Below, piece after piece: positions 36,182 through 44,706 of a stretch of 64,000 nucleotides of DNA. The stretch comes from Clostridia bacterium. Lineage in GTDB: Bacteria; Bacillota; Clostridia; TANB77; CAG-508. How positions within the stretch are numbered: the stretch's first letter is position 1; every line of letters begins with the position of its first letter. The DNA is taken from assembly GCA_017626365.1 (NCBI GenBank), contig JAGAIV010000033.1, forward strand, positions 1 to 64,000. The letters run 5' to 3'. The position numbers and the translations under genes are program-made. Under the pieces are notes generated by a model. The model saw only the letters and a program-made list of their open reading frames with translations, was not told where the DNA came from and did no database searches.

Positions 36182-36598
36182 ATGGATTTTACTTTTGAAA
36201 GAAAAATTAATTATTATGAAACAGACAGAATGGGAGTTGTACATCATTCAAACTATATTCGTTATATGGAAGAAGCAAGATGTTCTTGGCTAGAAAGTAT
36301 AGAAATGCCATTTTCACTTTTAGAAGAAAACGGAATAACTATTCCTGTATTAGGAGTAAATGTTGATTATAAATATCATGTTACATTTGGAGATACAATA
36401 ATCATTAAACCTTTTTCAAAAGAATATACAGGTGTAAGAATGACGGTTGGTTATAATGTAGAAGATAAAAAAACAGGAAAAACCGTTCTTATTGGGGAAA
36501 CAAAACATTGTTTTACAGATAAAAATTTAAAGCCCATCAATTTAAAAAAATATGCTCCAGAGTTTAGTAATAAATTTGAAAATTTATTAAAAAAATAA
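36182..36598 (+). CDS. Acyl-CoA thioesterase (hotdog fold, YbgC/FcbC family)
   Basis: A 138-residue single hotdog domain. The motif YYETDRMGVVHHSNYIRYMEEAR contains the catalytic Asp of 4-hydroxybenzoyl-CoA thioesterase relatives (Y-x-x-T-D-x-x-G-V/I-V-x-H-x-x-Y). It hydrolyses acyl-CoA thioesters in the cytoplasm; chain-length preference cannot be read. AAGAAGGG precedes the start. Single gene between two copies of the hairpin repeat. Confidence 0.88.
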   Translation: MDFTFERKINYYETDRMGVVHHSNYIRYMEEARCSWLESIEMPFSLLEENGITIPVLGVNVDYKYHVTFGDTIIIKPFSKEYTGVRMTVGYNVEDKKTGKTVLIGETKHCFTDKNLKPINLKKYAPEFSNKFENLLKK

Positions 36599-36612
36599 AA
36601 GGTGTTAAAACA

Positions 36613-36658
36613 CATAATTGATTGATAACTATCTACTTTTATGATAATATACAATTAA
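36613..36658 (+). repeat. Degenerate copy of the GCAGATAATTA hairpin family
   Basis: CATAATTGATTGATAACTATCTACTTTTATGATAATATACAATTAAAT aligns with the loop, right arm and 3' flank of the other copies, but the left arm has decayed. Confidence 0.55.
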
Positions 36659-36721
36659 ATAATATAATTTAATTGCAATTTTTAAATGTACTAATAAGAG
36701 AAGCTAAGGAGACGATTTAAA

Positions 36722-38246
36722 ATGGAACTATATTTTGCAGAAGCCATTGTAGCAATTATATTTGCAATTATAATAACCATAGTGTTAAAAATTAAAAAAA
36801 TTAAAAAAGTCAGCATATCTTTGGGGATACTAATGGTGATATTTATCATAGTATTAGGAGGAACATATTTACTAGAAAAACCACAGGTAGCTAATATAGA
36901 TAAACAATTGAATTTTGAAGTGAACCAGAAAACTTTTATTGAAGCACCAAAAACCTCATATCATTTTAAAGATGTAACTAATACAGTAAAAGTAGTTGGA
37001 GAGGTAGCGTTTGATAAAATTGGTGAATATGAAATACAGTATGAAATACCAACATTAATCGGAACATATAAAGTAAATCAAACAGTAGATGTTGTTGACA
37101 CGACTGCACCTGAAATTATATTAAAAGGAGAAGAAAGCTATCAGCAATCCTATGCAAAAGAATATGCAGAGCCGGGATATGACGTAAAGGATAACTATGA
37201 TGAAAATTTAGTAGATAAAGTACAAATTAGCAAAGAAGAAATTGGCGAAACTGAATATAACATTATATATACAGTAGAAGATAATTCTGGAAATAAAGCC
37301 ACAAAAATAAGAAAAGTTTATATTGTAGATGATGTGCCACCTGTTATTACATTAAACGGAAATGAAAGTATGCAAATTTTATTAAATTCAACTTATAAAG
37401 AAAAAGGAGCAACTGCAATCGATGAAAAAGATGGCGATTTAACATCAAAAATAGAAATAACAGGAAGTGTTAATACATCAAAAGAAGGAACATATGCAAT
37501 TACTTATAAAGTAGCAGATAATAGTAATAATGAAACTACTAAAACAAGAAAAGTTGTTGTATATAGTAAGGAAAAACAAAAAACTGTGCAAGCTCAAAAT
37601 GGAACAAACGGAACTAAAGGGGTTATTTACTTAACTTTTGACGATGGTCCAACAACATCGATTACTCCTAAGATTTTAAATATATTAAAAGAAAAAAATG
37701 TAAAAGCAACGTTCTTTATATTAAACTATGATTCGAATGAAGAAAAATTAGTTAAAAGAGAAATAGAAGAAGGACATACTGTTGCGATACATGGATATTC
37801 ACATGACTATAAAAAAATCTATCAGTCAGTAGATGCATATATGAGTAATATAACAAAATTGCAAGAAAAGATAAAAAAATCTACAGGATGTAATACAATT
37901 ATTACTAGATTTCCAGGAGGAAGTTCAAACACCGTTAGTAGATACAATCCAGGAATTATGACTAGATTATGCAATGAAGTTGTTGCAAGAGGATATAAAT
38001 ATTTCGATTGGAATGTTTCTTCAGGTGATGCAGGAGGAGCTAGAACATCACAAGATGTCTATAACAATGTTACAAAAGGATTAAAGAAGGATAGAGCAAA
38101 CGTGGTATTAATGCATGACTTTAGCGGAAACACAAAAACAGTAAATGCTTTAAGAGATATAATCGATTATGGATTAGCAAACCGGATACACTTTTAGCAA
38201 AATAACCAGTAGTACACCAATGGTAACACATAGTGTCAATAATTAG
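36722..38246 (+). CDS. Polysaccharide deacetylase with two Ig-like domains, C-terminus requires +1 shift at CGG
   Basis: Predicted 507-residue cell-surface enzyme. Two N-terminal membrane segments (about 5-23, 32-50) precede two DUF5011/Ig-like domains (about 128-202 and 205-281, each starting TAP-I-L-G or PPVITLNG) and a NodB domain from about 300 with LTFDDGPT, the HGYSHDY zinc histidines and RFPGG. In the zero frame the protein would end NRIHF at a TAG (38196-38198). At AAC CGG A (38183-38185) the +1 frame instead gives GYTFSKI-TPMVTHSVNN, the normal C-terminal strand and tail of this family. Probably deacetylates peptidoglycan. Confidence 0.85.
38183..38185 (+). other. Putative +1 frameshift site: AAC CGG A, resumes at GGA (Gly)
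   Basis: Zero frame AAC CGG ATA CAC TTT TAG. The +1 frame GGA TAC ACT TTT AGC AAA extends 20 residues to TAG 38244-38246 with a family-typical ending. Confidence 0.7.
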
Positions 38247-38267
38247 CTAGTATAAAGGAGGATATTG

Positions 38268-39059
38268 GTGGAGGAGTTTTTATTGAGTATAATGACGAAA
38301 GAAAAATACATATCATTAGCGATTATTATAATTGGAAGTATTGTATATTTTCTCTCTAAAAAAGTCATAAAAAAAATCATTATAAAAAATGAAAATAATT
38401 CAAAATTAGACAAGAAGAAAAAAACATATTTAAAACTATTTAACAATGTTTTGAAATACTTATTATTAATTATTGTTATTATATTAATTTTACAAGTGAA
38501 CGGTGTCAATGTTTCTTCTATTGTTGCTAGTTTAGGATTAATAACTGTAATTGTAGGTTTTGCTCTCCAAGATGCATTAAAAGATATAATCATGGGAATT
38601 AACATTGTAGTTAATGATTATTTTTCGATAGGAGATGTTTTGAAAATAGATAATATAGAGGGAAAAGTAATTGAGATTAGATTAAAGAGCACTCGAATGA
38701 AGGATGTTAATAATGGAAATATCTTTATGATTTCAAATAGAAATATAAGCCAAGCCTTGAACCTATCTGAACAATTAGATATAGATATACCACTTCCTTA
38801 TGAGGAAAAGATTACTAGAGTAGAAGAAGTAATGAATACAATGATTGAGCAAATATCAAAATTAGAAAACGTAACAAAAGTAGAATATAAAGGATTAAAT
38901 GAATTTGGTGATTCTGCAATATACTATAAAATAAGAATTTTTTGCAAACCTGAATTTAAACCTCAAATAAAAAGAGATTCGAATAGAATCATAAAATTAG
39001 AATTGGATAAAAATAATATAAATATACCATACAAGCAAATTGATATTCATAATAAGTAA
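38268..39059 (+). CDS. Small-conductance mechanosensitive channel (MscS family)
   Basis: A 263-residue protein with three membrane segments; the third, pore-lining helix contains SSIVASLGLITVIVGFALQDALKD. The following beta domain has YFSIGDVLKIDNIEGKVIEI and the conserved R-x-T-R-x-x-D-x-x-x-G strand (RLKSTRMKDVNNG). It releases solutes on hypo-osmotic shock. GTG 38268 is chosen because AGGAGG lies 6 bases upstream; TTG 38265 is too close. It starts 21 bases after the shifted end of the deacetylase. Confidence 0.88.
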   Translation: MEEFLLSIMTKEKYISLAIIIIGSIVYFLSKKVIKKIIIKNENNSKLDKKKKTYLKLFNNVLKYLLLIIVIILILQVNGVNVSSIVASLGLITVIVGFALQDALKDIIMGINIVVNDYFSIGDVLKIDNIEGKVIEIRLKSTRMKDVNNGNIFMISNRNISQALNLSEQLDIDIPLPYEEKITRVEEVMNTMIEQISKLENVTKVEYKGLNEFGDSAIYYKIRIFCKPEFKPQIKRDSNRIIKLELDKNNINIPYKQIDIHNK

Positions 39060-39084
39060 CACAAGGATTAATAGGAGAATATAA

Positions 39085-39484
39085 ATGAATGAATTAGATA
39101 AAATTGCTATGAAAAAAGCAATAGAAGAATCAAAAATTAATTTGATGAATCATTTTAAAAATGGTGGACCATTTGGAGCTGTAATTGTAAAAGATGGAGA
39201 AATTATTAGTAAAGCTCATAATACAGTTCTTGAAAATAAAGATGCAACAGCACATGCTGAAATAAATGCTATTAGAGAGGCATCTAAAAAACTAAACACA
39301 CATGATTTAACACGGTTGTACATTATATACAAGTGCAGAACCTTGTCCTATGTGTTTATCTGCAATTATTTGGTCGAATATAAAAGAAGTTTATTATGCA
39401 AATACTAAAAAAGATGCAAATGATATTGGCTTTAGAGATGATCTTATATATGAATATATAAAAGGAAACAATAAATCAATTTAA
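39085..39484 (+). CDS. Nucleoside deaminase (guanine/cytidine deaminase superfamily), requires +1 shift at CGG; 3' end possibly disrupted
   Basis: Zinc-dependent deaminase. The first zinc motif HAE (57-59) lies before the junction at ACA CGG T (39313-39315). The +1 frame restores GCTLYTSAEPCPMC, whose PCPMC supplies the two zinc cysteines, and continues through IWSNIKEVYYAN. The zero frame would lack half the active site. The +1 frame stops at TAA 39484 after GNNKSI. A further family-like tail (LSLHHIENEEALEVFKKF) is open in the -1 frame to 39561, suggesting loss of one T at AATTTAAG. It is therefore either a slightly truncated enzyme or a pseudogene. Confidence 0.7.
39313..39315 (+). other. 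Putative +1 frameshift site: ACA CGG T, resumes at GGT (Gly)
   Basis: The +1 frame ACA (C) GGT TGT ACA TTA TAT ACA AGT GCA GAA restores the conserved strand before the PCxxC zinc motif. Confidence 0.75.
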
Positions 39485-39692
39485 GTTTACACCATATAGA
39501 AAATGAGGAAGCATTAGAAGTATTTAAAAAATTCAAAGAGCTAGAAAGTAAGATATATTAACAAAATAAAAAAATATTATAATATTTAAATTTGCATAAA
39601 ATACTACACAAATGAAAGAAAATATGGTAAAATGTCTTAGATTAAATAACAATTAATAGTGAAGAGTGAAAATGTTGAAGGAGGAGATAGAC

Positions 39693-40418
39693 ATGTCAGG
39701 ACATTCAAAATGGCATAATATTGCAGCAAAGAAAGGAAAAGCAGATGCTGCAAGAGGTAAGGTGTTTACAAAATTAGGAAGAGAATTATTAGTAGCAGTA
39801 AAACAAGGTGGGCCAGATCCTGCAGGTAATTCTAAATTGAAGGATGTTATAGCAAAATGTAAGGCTGCAAATATGCCAAACGATACCATTAATAATGCTA
39901 TTAAAAAAGCAGCAGGAGCAGGAAATAATGAAAACTATGAAGAAGTAATTTATGAAGGATATGGACCAAATGGTGTAGCTGTTATTGTAGAAGCGAGTAC
40001 AGATAATAGAAATAGAACAGCAGCTGACGTAAGACATGCTTTTGATAAATGTGGTGGAAACCTAGGAACAACAGGTTGTGTATCATACTTATTTGAAAGA
40101 AAAGGTGTTATTGTTATTGATAAAGAAACAACAGATAAATCAGAAGATGATTTAATGATGCTTGCATTAGAAGCAGGAGCGGAAGATTTTTCAAGTGAAG
40201 AAGAGTGCTATGAAGTTACTACTTCACCAGAAGATTTTTCAAGCGTTCGTGAAGCTCTTGAAAAAGAAGGCCTAGAATTTGTAGAAGCAGAAGTAAGTCA
40301 AGTTCCAAGTACATATGTAGCATTAGATGAAAAAGGTTCTGAGAGAATGCAAAGATTAATTGATATGCTAGATGATTTAGATGATGTTATGAATGTATAC
40401 CATAACTGGGAAGAATAA
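39693..40418 (+). CDS. yebC: YebC/PmpR family regulator or ribosome-rescue factor
   Basis: A 241-residue protein starting [26 protein letters not shown], the invariant YebC N-terminus, with [30 protein letters not shown] in the middle. YebC proteins have been described as transcription regulators and, more recently, as factors that help ribosomes translate difficult sequences such as proline runs. The latter is of interest here because this genome seems to depend on unusual decoding. ATG 39693 follows AAGGAGGAG; the open frame reaches 39666. Confidence 0.92.
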   Translation: MSGHSKWHNIAAKKGKADAARGKVFTKLGRELLVAVKQGGPDPAGNSKLKDVIAKCKAANMPNDTINNAIKKAAGAGNNENYEEVIYEGYGPNGVAVIVEASTDNRNRTAADVRHAFDKCGGNLGTTGCVSYLFERKGVIVIDKETTDKSEDDLMMLALEAGAEDFSSEEECYEVTTSPEDFSSVREALEKEGLEFVEAEVSQVPSTYVALDEKGSERMQRLIDMLDDLDDVMNVYHNWEE

Positions 40419-40487
40419 TGTTTTTATTTAGTGAATGGTGAATAGTGAATGATTCTAAAAATATTTTAAAAAATATCTTTAGAACTA

Positions 40488-40516
40488 TTGACAATTTAGC
40501 AATTACATTATAAAAT
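40488..40516 (+). promoter_or_regulatory. Promoter of the second type III antitoxin RNA
   Basis: Perfect TTGACA (40488-40493), 17-base spacer, TAAAAT (40511-40516); TATAAA at 40509 is an alternative -10. Confidence 0.7.
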
Positions 40517-40523
40517 AAGTTTA

Positions 40524-40697
40524 TGAAAAAGCGGGGAGTCCAACCAGAACCAAAGGGAAGTTAAAAATGCGGAGAGTCTATCCGATAAAGAGAAGTTAAA
40601 AATGCGGTGAGTCCAGCCGATAAATGTGAAGTTAAAAAAGAAAAATATGGGGGTTAAAATGCGTATTAGATATGTGTTTAGCTCCTGTTTTTTATTA
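40524..40697 (+). ncRNA. Second type III antitoxin RNA (tandem repeats) with terminator
   Basis: Three units of 37, 35 and 36 bases at 40526, 40563 and 40598. Each has the form AAAAA(T)GCGG-GAGTC-A-CC-GA-AAA---GAAGTT. They share no repeat sequence with the 5.5 kb array, but the layout is the same. The downstream terminator ATATGGGGGTTAAAAT ... TTTAGCTCCT is nearly identical to that of the first locus. It lies directly before a ToxN-like gene. Confidence 0.85.
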
Positions 40698-40719
40698 TGA
40701 TTTATAAGGAGGTATTATT

Positions 40720-41241
40720 ATGAGACTAGATTTGTATACGGTGGATAGTCAGTATTTTAACTACTTAAGAAAATTTGAACCGAGAGTTCCATATGTTAAA
40801 GAAGATAGACCATTTATTGGGATTGTTTTAAAAATTCATTATAAGAACTATTTTGCACCACTTGGTTCACCAAAAGAAAAGCATAAAACAATGAGAAAGC
40901 AAAAGGATTTAATTAAAATTAGAAATGGAGAGTTGGGAGTTATTAATTTTAATAATATGATACCAATACCAAGTAGTAGGTGCCAAAAAATTGATATTGC
41001 TAATATGCCGGATCCCAAGTATAAAATCTTATTAAATGATCAAGTAGCATGGTGTAATATTCATATAGACGAGATTATACAGACAGCTGAAAAATTATAT
41101 TATTTAGTTTGTTATTCTGATAAACCAAACACAGCGCTAAGAAATAGATGTTGTGATTTTAGATTATTAGAGAGAAAATGCATTGAATATATGAAAGTAC
41201 ATACATTACATGAAGAAGAATTTTTATATCAAGTTTCTTAA
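40720..41241 (+). CDS. toxN: Type III toxin-antitoxin toxin, ToxN/AbiQ family (second copy)
   Basis: A 173-residue protein starting LDLYTVDSQYFNYLRKFEPRVPY, with RPFIGIVLKIHYKNYFAPLGSPKEKH, the canonical ToxN/AbiQ core, and a terminal CIEYMKVH helix. It is closer to classical ToxN/AbiQ than the copy at 5.7 kb. It is an RNA endonuclease held inactive by its own repeat RNA. TAAGGAGGTATTATT precedes the ATG. Different repeat sequences in the two loci suggest they do not cross-neutralise (inference). A perfect hairpin terminator follows. Confidence 0.92.
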   Translation: MRLDLYTVDSQYFNYLRKFEPRVPYVKEDRPFIGIVLKIHYKNYFAPLGSPKEKHKTMRKQKDLIKIRNGELGVINFNNMIPIPSSRCQKIDIANMPDPKYKILLNDQVAWCNIHIDEIIQTAEKLYYLVCYSDKPNTALRNRCCDFRLLERKCIEYMKVHTLHEEEFLYQVS

Positions 41242-41259
41242 AATTAGTTCTAAAAATGA

Positions 41260-41298
41260 ATACCGTAACATATATATTAATATGTTACGGTATTTTTG
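41260..41298 (+). terminator. Terminator after the second toxN
   Basis: A 14-base perfect stem ATACCGTAACATAT / ATATGTTACGGTAT followed by TTTTT; it separates the toxin locus from the spoIIIA operon. Confidence 0.88.
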
Positions 41299-41345
41299 GT
41301 TTTTAGCAAAGAGTACAAAGCTTTGCTTTTGAGAAAGGACAAGCA

Positions 41346-42297
41346 ATGTCGAATATAAGAGAAATTGTAGGATATTTTCCTAAAAGAATTCAAAAAGGAT
41401 TAGAGGAGATATTTTCTAAAGTAAGTGCTCAAGATGGCATAATATTACTAGAAGAAATCCGCATTCGTTCAGGAAAACCGATTATTTTAAAATATACCAA
41501 TCAAGAACAAATTTTAGAAAATTACATTCCATCACAAGAAGAAATTTTAGAAACATTACAATCGATTTGTAATAATTCTATTTACTCTTATCAAAATCAA
41601 ATTTGTAATGGATTTATTACGTTAAAAGGAGGACATAGGGTTGGAATTACAGGGAGTGTTGTTTTTTCTGGTGGAAAGGTAACCAATATCAATTATATTT
41701 CTAGCCTTAATTTTAGAATTGCAAAACAGATTATAGGAGCGAGCAATCGCATTTTAAAACATGTATTAAATGTAGAAGAAAATACAGTATATAACACTTT
41801 GATTATTTCTCCACCAGGAGCACGGAAAAACCACTATGCTTCGTGATTTAGTAAGAAAAATTAGTACAGGAATGGAACAAATTCGTTTTAATGGTATTAC
41901 AGTGGGCTTGGTAGATGAAAGAGGAGAAATTGCTGCAATGTATAAAGGAATTCCTCAAAACGAAGTAGGAACAAGGACAGATGTGCTGGATAATATTCCA
42001 AAAGCTATTGGAATGCAAATGATGATTCGTTCTATGGCACCAAACGTAATTGTAGCAGATGAAATAGGAAGTAAAGAAGATGTGGAAGCAATTCGTTATG
42101 CAGTATGTTGCGGAATTAAAGGAATATTTACTGTACATGGAAAAAGTATAGAGGATTTGAATTTAAATCCATATATCAGCAATTTAATTCAAACACATAT
42201 ATTCGAAAGATTGATTTTTTTAGATGAAAAAGTAAAAGGAGAAGTAAAAAAAGTATATCTTTTAAGTTCTATGAATGAAGAATATATTTTAGCATAA
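41346..42297 (+). CDS. spoIIIAA: Stage III sporulation protein AA (ATPase), requires +1 shift at CGG
   Basis: Predicted 316-residue secretion-type ATPase that powers the SpoIIIA-SpoIIQ channel between mother cell and forespore. The N-terminal domain has ICNGFITLKGGHRVGITG. The junction falls inside the Walker A motif: PPGA (to residue 159), then GCA CGG A, where the +1 frame supplies the missing Gly and KTTMLRD. Zero frame gives PPGARKNHYAS and stops. After the shift come the ISTG-like box, the DERGEIA strand and the Walker B-like VIVADEIG. Length matches the family of about 310. First gene of an eight-gene operon. Confidence 0.92.
41823..41825 (+). other. Putative +1 frameshift site inside Walker A: GCA CGG A, resumes at GGA (Gly)
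   Basis: The +1 frame GGA GCA (C) GGA AAA ACC ACT yields GAGKTT, the invariant phosphate-binding loop. No other frame gives a functional P-loop. Confidence 0.85.
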
Positions 42298-42355
42298 TTT
42301 AGTTCTAAAAGAGGACGAGCTTGCATATATATTTATATAGAGTAGGTGAAAACAA

Positions 42356-42865
42356 ATGATGATAGTAAAAACAATACTTCTACTAGTTATTTTCTTATCT
42401 TGTAGCTATATCGGAATTATGATTTCTAGCCGATACAAAAAAAGAGTAGAAGAATTAAAAGAAATGAAAAAAAGTTTTTTGGGGTTAGAAACTAAAATGA
42501 AATATACATATGATTTACTGCCAGAAATTTTTAAAGAAATTGCAAATGGACTAAGTAAAAACATTGCGGATATTTTTAAAAATGCCTCTTTACAGATGAA
42601 AGAAAAAAGTGCAAAAGAAGCATGGGAGGAATCAATAAAAAATAGTAAAACAAATATGAATCAAGAAGATTTAGATATATTAAAAGGATTTGGAAAACTT
42701 CTTGGTAAAACTGATATGGAAGGACAAGTTGGTCAAATCGAATTAACCAACGGGTTTTTAGAAATACAAATTGAAAAAGCAGAAAAGGAACTTACGAAAA
42801 ATGAAAAATTATATAAAACACTAGGAAGTGTATGTGGACTTGCATTAGTGATTTTATTAATTTAA
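42356..42865 (+). CDS. spoIIIAB: Stage III sporulation protein AB
   Basis: A 169-residue protein with N-terminal and C-terminal hydrophobic segments and a helical middle (RVEELKEMKKSFLGLETKMKY). This is the SpoIIIAB layout, which resembles GspF-type inner membrane proteins of secretion systems. GLALVILLI ends the protein. It is the second gene of the operon, with GTAGGTGAAAACAA before the ATG. Confidence 0.9.
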   Translation: MMIVKTILLLVIFLSCSYIGIMISSRYKKRVEELKEMKKSFLGLETKMKYTYDLLPEIFKEIANGLSKNIADIFKNASLQMKEKSAKEAWEESIKNSKTNMNQEDLDILKGFGKLLGKTDMEGQVGQIELTNGFLEIQIEKAEKELTKNEKLYKTLGSVCGLALVILLI

Positions 42866-42875
42866 GGGAGGACGT

Positions 42876-43070
42876 ATGGATATTAACTTACTTTTTAAAA
42901 TAGCGGCAATAGGAATATTAGTTGCTGTATTACATCAAGTATTAGTAAGAGCAGGAAGAGAAGACCAAGCGATGATGACAACATTGGCAGGACTTGTGAT
43001 TGTACTTACGATGGTAATAAAAGAAATTAGTACTTTATTTGATACGGTTCGAGCAATTTTTAATTTATAA
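42876..43070 (+). CDS. spoIIIAC: Stage III sporulation protein AC
   Basis: A 64-residue two-helix membrane protein, INLLFKIAAIGILVAVLHQVL then QAMMTTLAGLVIVLTMVI, the normal SpoIIIAC size and pattern. AAGGGAGGACGT precedes the start. It is a component of the feeding-tube channel, located in the mother-cell membrane engulfing the forespore. Confidence 0.93.
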   Translation: MDINLLFKIAAIGILVAVLHQVLVRAGREDQAMMTTLAGLVIVLTMVIKEISTLFDTVRAIFNL

Positions 43071-43080
43071 GGTGATACAT

Positions 43081-43467
43081 ATGGATATTGTAAAAATAAT
43101 AGGAATCGCATTTTTAGCGGTCATCATCATCTTAATCCTAAAACAATATAGACCAGAATTTGCCATGTATGTAAGTATTTTAGCAGGTGCCATTATTATC
43201 CTTATGAGCCTTGGAAAATTAGATGGCATTATTAACTTACTAAATACAATCGCAACTAAGACAAGTGCAAATGGACAATTCTTAGGAATATTACTAAAAA
43301 TTACTGGAATTGCTTTTTTAACAGAATTTGCAGTAAGTGTGTGTAAAGATTCTGGAGAAACTGCTATTGCAAGTAAGGTGGATTTAGGAGGAAAAATCAT
43401 CATCATAGCAATCTCTATCCCTATCATTTCTAGTTTATTAGAAACCGTCATAAAGATATTGCCATAA
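43081..43467 (+). CDS. spoIIIAD: Stage III sporulation protein AD
   Basis: A 128-residue protein with four hydrophobic segments. It contains GAIIILMSLGKLDGIINLLN and ITGIAFLTEFAVSVCKDSGETAIASKVDLGGKIIIIAISIPI, typical of SpoIIIAD. ATG 43081 follows AAGGTGATAC; the frame is open from 43039, overlapping spoIIIAC. No CGG codon. Confidence 0.92.
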   Translation: MDIVKIIGIAFLAVIIILILKQYRPEFAMYVSILAGAIIILMSLGKLDGIINLLNTIATKTSANGQFLGILLKITGIAFLTEFAVSVCKDSGETAIASKVDLGGKIIIIAISIPIISSLLETVIKILP

Positions 43468-43516
43468 AGGACCCCTTTACCTAAGGGGGCTGTCACCTAA
43501 GGCGACTTGGGGTTCT
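43468..43516 (+). repeat. Copy 2 of the short palindromic element, inside the spoIIIA operon
   Basis: ACCCCTTTACCTAAGGGGGCTGTCACCTAAGGCGACTTGGGGTTCT between spoIIIAD and spoIIIAE, related to 7235-7278 and 54681-54733. It can form two successive hairpins and may act as an mRNA processing or stability element within the operon. Confidence 0.6.
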
Positions 43517-43541
43517 TACAAAATCGAAAGGAATAAAATCA

Positions 43542-44694
43542 ATGAAAAAACAAAAGATAATATTTCTAATCTTATTCATTGTAATGTTATTAATAAATTT
43601 ACCCTCTTATGCTACACAAGAAGAAATTCTGCAAAGCCAGTCGGAAACGTTAAACATTAAAGAATTTGTAAAGCAAGCCAATCAGTACACACAAGATGTT
43701 TTTGATGGAATCGATGCAGGAACACTTTTAAATGATGCAATTGCCGGAAAGATTGATAATCAAACTATTTTTAGTAAGATACTTAGCTTGTTTGGGAAAG
43801 AAGTAAAAGATACTTTAAAAATTATTCGGAAGCATTATTGTAATCATTGTAATTCATAGTATTTTGAAATCGATTAGCGAGAGCTTGGAAAACAAAAGCA
43901 TTTCACAAATTACATACTATGTACAATACATATTAATTGTAACTCTTATCATGAGTAATTTTGCAGATATTATTAACCTAGCAAAAAATACAATTCAAAA
44001 TCTAGTAGGATTTAGCTATTCCTTACTTCCGATTCTTTTAACCCTTATGATGACAACAGGAAGTATTGCTTCAGCAAGTGCCGTACAACCAGTTATTCTA
44101 TTTTTAATTACCTTTATTGGAAATATTATTACTACTTTTTTATTACCACTTATACTAATTGGAACAGCATTAAGTATTGTTTCAAAAATATCCGACAAAG
44201 TTCAAATTGATAAACTAGCAAAATACTTTAAAAGTAGTGTGGTATGGATTTTAGGAATTGTTCTTACGATATTTGTTGGAGTTCTTTCTTTAGAAGGAAG
44301 CCTAACAAGTAGTGTAGATGGAATTACAGCAAAAACAGCGAAAGCGGCTGTATCTAATTTTATTCCTGTAGTTGGAAAAATATTGGGAGATGCGGTAGAT
44401 ACGGTTATTGGATGCAGCAATATTCTAAAAAATGCTGTAGGAATTGTTGGTGTTATTGTAGTGATTGGAATTTGTATTATGCCAATTATAAAGCTAGCAA
44501 TTCTTACAATAACGTATTACGTGGCCTCAGCAGTATGTCAACCAATTGCAGACGATAAAATTGTTTCGCTTTTATCCGGAATGGGAGATACCTTTAAAGT
44601 ACTACTAGCAATGCTAATTTCTGTTTCTGTAATGCTAATTATTGGAATTACTCTGGTGATAAAAATATCCAATAGTGGACTGATGTATCGATAA
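43542..44694 (+). CDS. spoIIIAE: Stage III sporulation protein AE, requires +1 shift at CGG
   Basis: Predicted 383-residue membrane protein, the usual SpoIIIAE size. Signal-like N-terminus (about 5-23), a soluble stretch, then seven to eight membrane helices. The junction ATT CGG A (43827-43829) falls in the first helix after the soluble stretch. Zero frame gives IIRKHYCNHCNS and stops; the +1 frame gives IIGSIIVIIVIHSILKSISESLENKSISQITYY. Later blocks include SVDGITAKTAKAAVSNFIPVVGKILGDAVDTVIGC, the best-conserved SpoIIIAE motif. Third-longest protein of the channel operon. Confidence 0.92.
43827..43829 (+). other. Putative +1 frameshift site: ATT CGG A, resumes at GGA (Gly)
   Basis: The +1 frame ATT ATT (C) GGA AGC ATT ATT GTA restores a membrane helix; the zero frame stops 11 codons later. 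Confidence 0.82.
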
Positions 44695-44706
44695 GGGTGT
44701 GAAAAT

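Noticed and set aside
40524..40697. The 40.5 kb repeats as a CRISPR array or riboswitch
   Set aside because: Tandem 35-37 base units without spacers, followed by a terminator and toxN.
43065..43496. Minus-strand ORF opposite spoIIIAD
   Set aside because: It is the antisense shadow of a hydrophobic gene, with no ribosome site or family features.
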